Below are positions 60,025 to 64,000 of a stretch of DNA of 64,000 nucleotides, piece after piece. The stretch lies in NCBI GenBank assembly GCA_050331295.1, contig JBHJGZ010000002.1, forward strand, positions 62,001-126,000. Direction: 5' to 3'. Below the pieces are notes generated by a model. The model worked only from the letters and a program-made list of their open reading frames with translations, had not been told where the DNA came from and did not search any database. This stretch comes from Kuafuiihalomonas sp050331295. Its GTDB lineage: Bacteria; Myxococcota; Kuafuiibacteriia; Kuafuiibacteriales; Kuafuiibacteriaceae. How positions within the stretch are numbered: the stretch's first letter is position 1; every line of letters begins with the position of its first letter. The translations under genes were made by a program, and so were the position numbers.

Positions 60025-61217
60025 ATTCCGATTGGCTCATCATCGGGGGCGGGATTCATGGCGTCCACATCGCAGCGCGACTCATCGTCGAGGGCGGGGT
60101 CGATACACAGCAGATCCGCATCGTCGATCCGGCTGAAAGACTTCTCTCCCGGTGGCGTGCGTGTACCGAGATGACGGGAATGACCCATCTACGATCTCCA
60201 TCGGTGCACAACATCGACGCCAACCCGTCCTCCTTGGAGCGCTTTGCCGGTAGAGGAAAGAACCGGAAGCCGGGGCTCTTTGCGGCGCCGTACCGTAGAC
60301 CCTCGCTCAAGCTGTTCAACGCACACTGCGAAAGCGTCATTCGAAAGCTGGGACTCAGCGATCTTCATATCCGGGCCCGAGCCACCGCGTGCAAGGTCGA
60401 CTGCGACACCGTGTCGGTCCGGACCCAAGCCGGCCGAGAGCTCATCGCAGAGAACGTCGTGTTGGCCATCGGCGTCAGTGAGCGTCCGAACTGGCCGAGC
60501 TGGGCACTGCGATGCCATCCGCGCGTACGACACGTCTTCGAGCCTGACTTCGAAGGATGGCCTTCCTGCACCAGTGAGACGGTCGCCGTGGTCGGTGGAG
60601 GCATTTCGGCCGCTCAGGTCGCACTTCGGCTCGCCGATGAAGGCCATCAGGTACACCTGATCTCACGCCACGCTCTGCGTCAGCACCAGTTCGACAGTAA
60701 CCCAGGCTGGCTCGGACCCAAATACATGGCCAACTTCAGTCGAGAGCGAGACCTCGACGTTCGCCGGGCGACGATCGTCGAAGCTCGTCATCGGGGTTCG
60801 GTTCCAGCGAATGTTCGGCGCGCGCTCGCGCGAAGTATCGAAGAAGGACGAGTCACGTGGCGCGAATCGGAGGTCGAAGCCTGCACGGGCGCGGAACCAC
60901 TCCGCCTTCGTTTGGCGAGCAGCGAAGTGATCGAAGTGCAACGCGTGCTCCTGGCCACCGGCTTTCGGCCGGAGCGCCCTGGGGGCCACATGGTCGACGA
61001 GCTCATCGCTTCATGTTCTTTGCCGTGCGCCCGGTGTGGCTACCCGGTGGTCGACGCAGCGCTTCGGTGGCATCCAAGGATTCACGTATCCGGGGCCTTG
61101 GCGGAGCTCGAGCTCGGGCCGGTGGCAAGAAACATCGCAGGCGCGCGCCGGGCGGGAGACCGGATCATCGCTGCACTCTCCGACCAGGGACACGCGAAGG
61201 CCAAGAGGGCATCGTGA
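60021..61217 (+). CDS. FAD/NAD(P)-dependent oxidoreductase (flavin monooxygenase-like)
   Basis: Predicted 398-residue flavoprotein. The FAD site is 'LIIGGGIHGVHIA' at the N-terminus, the NAD(P)H site 'VAVVGGGISAAQVALRLADEG' (G-G-G-I-S-A-A) lies mid-protein, and the 'LLATGFRPE' ATG motif is near the C-terminus. This matches the group around lysine/ornithine N-hydroxylases and related class B monooxygenases. In a metal-regulated unit it might make or modify a metallophore or act on a thiol, but nothing proves it. It is coupled to the MerC-domain gene by a 4-nt overlap and followed by the GTPase gene after 74 nt. Confidence 0.82.
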   Translation: MNSDWLIIGGGIHGVHIAARLIVEGGVDTQQIRIVDPAERLLSRWRACTEMTGMTHLRSPSVHNIDANPSSLERFAGRGKNRKPGLFAAPYRRPSLKLFNAHCESVIRKLGLSDLHIRARATACKVDCDTVSVRTQAGRELIAENVVLAIGVSERPNWPSWALRCHPRVRHVFEPDFEGWPSCTSETVAVVGGGISAAQVALRLADEGHQVHLISRHALRQHQFDSNPGWLGPKYMANFSRERDLDVRRATIVEARHRGSVPANVRRALARSIEEGRVTWRESEVEACTGAEPLRLRLASSEVIEVQRVLLATGFRPERPGGHMVDELIASCSLPCARCGYPVVDAALRWHPRIHVSGALAELELGPVARNIAGARRAGDRIIAALSDQGHAKAKRAS

Positions 61218-61291
61218 GAGGAAGGGCGTGCTGCGCGTGCCACGCCGGACTGAACGAAGATGCGTGAAGTGTCTTCTTTGGGGTGGTCGCG

Positions 61292-62356
61292 ATGAAGGCC
61301 AAAACCAAGGTCCCGATCCCCGTGAACCTGATCGCGGGTCCCCTCGGGGTCGGGAAGACGACCTGCATCAATCACCTGCTCACACACCGCCCGAACGATC
61401 AGAAATGGTCAGTGCTCGTCAACGAGTACGGATTGGTCGGCCTGGATGCCGCGTTGATGGAAGACGCGGCTGGGCCTGGCTCGGTCGAGGTGAAAGAGAT
61501 CGCCGGAGGTTGCATCTGCTGCAGTGCGGGCATCATGTTCGATGTGTCACTGGTGCTTCTGCTGCAGCGGCGACCCAACCGGCTGCTCATCGAGCCCACC
61601 GGTTTGGCCACCGTATCCGGGATTCTGGACACGCTCGCGCGTCCTGGGATCTCCGAGGCGGTCGATGTGCGGTCGGTGATCAGTCTGGTCGACCCGGCGA
61701 CCCTTCACCGAGACCTGGAGCGGAAGGAAGTCCGAGATCAGGTCGAGGCGGCGGATGTTCTGCTCGCCAGTCGCTCAGACCTCGCCAGTGAGAGTGAGCT
61801 CGATGCGTTCGAGGCCTGGTGCCGAGACATCTATCCACCAAAACGATTCCTAGGGCGTGTTCGGAGCGGCCAGATTCCCCTCGAGCTGCTGGACCTCGTC
61901 ACAGAACGCTGCACCGTCAACACCCGCTCTGGCCAAAGTGATGACGCAGATCCGCACCTCTGGGATCATGGGGCGACGCCACACCACCACGGGGGGCACG
62001 ACGATGTGCCAGATGAATCGACATGTGATGCATCGCGGCCCATTCTTCGCCGCTCCCATCGTTCGACCGTGGCTTCCACCATCGGGTGGGTCGTCTGGGC
62101 CGGTCTGGTGTTCGACTCGACCCGCGCTTCAAGTTGGTTGGAAGGGCTCTCGAGCATCCCCGGGCTCCGTCGGGCCAAGGCCGTTCTTCGGACCAATGAG
62201 GGATGGCGGAGCTTCAACTGGGCCCACGGCGCAAAGGAGATTCGACAGACGGGTCATCGGCGAGATTCGCGAGTGGAGCTCGTGATCGAGGGTGACGCGT
62301 CTCCAGAGGCACAGCGGTTGGAGCGATCGCTCCGGAGCTGCTTGACCTCGACGTGA
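61292..62356 (+). CDS. CobW/COG0523-family metallochaperone GTPase
   Basis: Predicted 354-residue G3E GTPase. P-loop 'GPLGVGKTT', the metal-binding 'GGCICC' (CxCC), 'LLIEPTGLA' and a base-recognition 'SRSD' region are visible. A His/Asp-rich loop at about 225-240 ('HLWDHGATPHHHGGHDD') is the usual metal-binding insertion. Such proteins, when under Zur control, deliver zinc to client enzymes under shortage. Neighbouring Fur/Zur-type repressor and MerC-domain genes support that role. ATG at 61292 is preferred to GTG at 61283. Confidence 0.87.
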   Translation: MKAKTKVPIPVNLIAGPLGVGKTTCINHLLTHRPNDQKWSVLVNEYGLVGLDAALMEDAAGPGSVEVKEIAGGCICCSAGIMFDVSLVLLLQRRPNRLLIEPTGLATVSGILDTLARPGISEAVDVRSVISLVDPATLHRDLERKEVRDQVEAADVLLASRSDLASESELDAFEAWCRDIYPPKRFLGRVRSGQIPLELLDLVTERCTVNTRSGQSDDADPHLWDHGATPHHHGGHDDVPDESTCDASRPILRRSHRSTVASTIGWVVWAGLVFDSTRASSWLEGLSSIPGLRRAKAVLRTNEGWRSFNWAHGAKEIRQTGHRRDSRVELVIEGDASPEAQRLERSLRSCLTST

Positions 62357-62394
62357 TCGTCTCGAAACCCGTCGGCCAAACAGTACGCTTCCCT

Positions 62395-64000
62395 TCAAGG
62401 TTTCGTGGCCTTCGGTCGCTCTCTCGAAGCGGTGGGGGCATCCGGCGATGCCGTCGCGGGCGGCGAACCGGAGACCACGGACTCGAGACCGATGCGCTGA
62501 AGGATCTCGAGGTATTGCGGATCGCGGCCAAGGTCTCGGGTGTGAACGTCCGTCGCGAAATACACCATCCGGTCGTCGTGCGCCTCGATGGCATCGACGA
62601 AGGCAGCGCGGGCCCGCGCATCATCGCCGAGGCCCAGATAGGCGATGGCCAGCTTGCTGGGCGGCACGTAGCGCTCTTCGGCCAGCGTCTCCAGGTCTCG
62701 CAGTACGGCGCGCGCACGTTCGCGCCTGCCGTCCTTGGCCAGCGCATAGACCAGCGGCCCGCCCGTGATTTCCAGTCCGAGCTCCGGCAGCGTGGATTCG
62801 TAGGCCTCGACGGCGCGTCGCCATTCGCCGAGGCCGGCGTGAGCGAGCCCGACCACATAGCGGCCCAGCGAAAACGAAGGATTCTCTCGGGCCGCCGCCG
62901 ACCAGGCCTTTAGGGCCGCCTGGTACTCGCCGGCATAGAAGTGAACAGAGCCTCGCTGCATCCGCAGCACCGGCGACAACGGATCGAGATCCAGAGCGGT
63001 TTCGAATTGATGCCGGCACTCCGCAGCGCGGCCCTGGTAGCAAAAGACCTCTCCGAGCCATTGGTGGGCTCGCGCGCTGTTGGGGTTTCGGGTGATGGAG
63101 TCGTGAAGAAGCCGCTCCGCATTCCTCCAGTCCCAGTCGAACTGCATCGCGATGGCGCCCAGGACGGCCATCGCTCCCGCGTTCTCCGGGTCGGTTGCCA
63201 GCGCCCGCTCTGCAAGTTGGCGTGCGCGCGGGATCGATTCGTTGGGTCGTGTCGCTCCGTAGAGCGGGAGCACCAGCCACGCTTCAGCGGTGCTGACCAT
63301 GGCGTCCGCGTACTCAGCGTCGATGACGAGGGCTGCCTCGAATGCCTCGATCGCGTCGTGGAGGGATTCGGATGAACGTTGCCCGAGGAAGTAGCGGCCT
63401 TCGAGATAGTGTCGATAGGCGGCAGGGTCCACCGGTCTCTCTGGCCGTCGAAGCTGCAGGGTGGGTCGGAGCCGGACCGCAACCTTGCGGCTCAGATTCG
63501 CCACTTGCTCACGGCTACCGAACTGCTCCGGCGATTCGACCCGGGTGCTCCACAGCAGCTCGCCATCGGGCGCCGCCTTCAGATGCGCGGTAATGGACGA
63601 GCCGTCCTCGCGGCGCTCGAAGTGGCTGGTGAGGACCGCATCGACGTTGAGACGCCCTTCGGTGAGAGCTCTCGCTGCGTCCATCGAACCGGGCGCGACC
63701 ACCGTGATGCCTTCGATCCGCGACACGGTGTGTGTCAGGTTCTCCGTCATCGCGACCGCGAGCCAGTCGGGTTCGTTCGCCGGCACCGACATGTGCATCA
63801 CGGCGATGCGGTTGATGCGTCGGTCGTCAGGGCCGGATGTCCACGACGAAAAGCCGATGGCGACGCCGATGATGGCTGCGAGCGCTGCAACGCCGATCGG
63901 GTACGAGGCAGCCCGGGGCCAGGGCGGCCTCGAGACCGTCGCGGTTTCAGGCGCCGGATGGGGGCCGGCCAGGAATCGATAGCCCGCACCTCGATGGGTC
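62395..64000 (-). CDS. CadC-like winged-helix transcriptional regulator with TPR domain (5'-truncated by window)
   Basis: Partial gene; its N-terminus lies beyond 64000. Reading from the window end, the visible start 'THRGAGYRFLAG' is the last strand of an OmpR/CadC-type winged-helix DNA-binding domain. A single transmembrane segment follows ('IGVAALAAIIGVAIGF', about residues 32-48 of the visible part), then a TolB-like domain ('VPANEPDWLAVAMTENL', 'ITVVAPGSM') and at least eight TPR-like helix pairs. The C-terminus is Pro/Ala/Ser-rich. A membrane-bound regulator of this layout senses envelope signals. Frame intact from 64000 to the stop at 62395. Confidence 0.87.
   Translation of the reverse strand, partial: THRGAGYRFLAGPHPAPETATVSRPPWPRAASYPIGVAALAAIIGVAIGFSSWTSGPDDRRINRIAVMHMSVPANEPDWLAVAMTENLTHTVSRIEGITVVAPGSMDAARALTEGRLNVDAVLTSHFERREDGSSITAHLKAAPDGELLWSTRVESPEQFGSREQVANLSRKVAVRLRPTLQLRRPERPVDPAAYRHYLEGRYFLGQRSSESLHDAIEAFEAALVIDAEYADAMVSTAEAWLVLPLYGATRPNESIPRARQLAERALATDPENAGAMAVLGAIAMQFDWDWRNAERLLHDSITRNPNSARAHQWLGEVFCYQGRAAECRHQFETALDLDPLSPVLRMQRGSVHFYAGEYQAALKAWSAAARENPSFSLGRYVVGLAHAGLGEWRRAVEAYESTLPELGLEITGGPLVYALAKDGRRERARAVLRDLETLAEERYVPPSKLAIAYLGLGDDARARAAFVDAIEAHDDRMVYFATDVHTRDLGRDPQYLEILQRIGLESVVSGSPPATASPDAPTASRERPKATKP

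Noticed and set aside
1..64000. CRISPR array, rRNA, prophage or insertion sequence
   Set aside because: No regularly spaced short repeats, rRNA signatures, transposase or phage structural genes were seen; the only mobile-element signs are the tRNA-linked repeat and gene relics near 8-10 kb.

Overview
The window reads as a G+C-rich, Gram-negative, probably free-living heterotroph. Its envelope features are a TamB-type protein, an RND/TolC efflux operon, many lipoproteins with lipoboxes, and an outer-membrane-barrel-like protein. Cysteine-rich linkers of the 'CxxDxDCxDG' style, Asp/Thr-rich lipoprotein linkers and a dockerin-like tail resemble Myxococcota (Deltaproteobacteria in the old sense), perhaps marine. 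That placement is an inference from style; no rRNA or other universal marker is present.

Layout. 1-4852: the 3' part of a TamB-like gene and a small coiled-coil lipoprotein. 4886-6685: a GT-C/TMTC-like membrane protein. 7070-9211: a patchwork with a homocysteine methyltransferase, a small membrane protein, a VapB antitoxin whose vapC is cut off after about six codons, and tRNA-Val(TAC). A 27-nt remnant of a tRNA 3' half lies at 8159-8185, so 8186-9138 looks like an integration scar. 9687-10676: a C-terminal scrap of an S9 peptidase and a secreted fasciclin protein.

10941-30883 is a coherent beta-1,3-glucan (laminarin-type) utilisation locus in two divergent arms around a ROK regulator. The left arm encodes ROK, GH16 laminarinase, a CBM-like surface lipoprotein, a GPH sugar symporter, GH17, a Cys-rich lipoprotein and a sugar-binding protein. 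The right arm encodes a GH1 beta-glucosidase, a TIM-barrel hydrolase fused to a probable outer-membrane barrel, two lipoproteins, a CBM9-like protein and a 1,141-residue phosphorylase of the GH94/GH149/GH161 type. Surface enzymes would cut the glucan, and cytoplasmic GH1 and phosphorylase would finish the oligosaccharides.

30900-37817: a TolC-adaptor-RND operon whose TolC carries an N-terminal periplasmic-binding domain. 38575-42651: an MFS transporter divergent from a PhyH-type dioxygenase and two SAM methyltransferases, possibly a small tailoring cassette.

42798-54942 is the most notable block: meh, two paralogous family III CoA-transferases (smtAB-like), mct, mcl and mch. Together these are the enzymes of the glyoxylate-assimilating half of the 3-hydroxypropionate bi-cycle known from Chloroflexus (propionyl-CoA + glyoxylate to acetyl-CoA + pyruvate). 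They are followed by an 1,809-residue acyl-CoA carboxylase-like fusion. Its biotin-carboxylase domain has lost its catalytic residues and its biotinyl motif reads AMNM instead of AMKM, while the carboxyltransferase half looks intact.

54955-64000: a metallophosphoesterase with dockerin-like tail, a Tat-exported class V aminotransferase, a Fur/Zur-type regulator divergent from MerC-domain, flavoprotein and CobW-GTPase genes (a metal-homeostasis unit), and a CadC-like winged-helix/TPR regulator cut by the window end. Family assignments are motif recognition from sequence; no database search was run.
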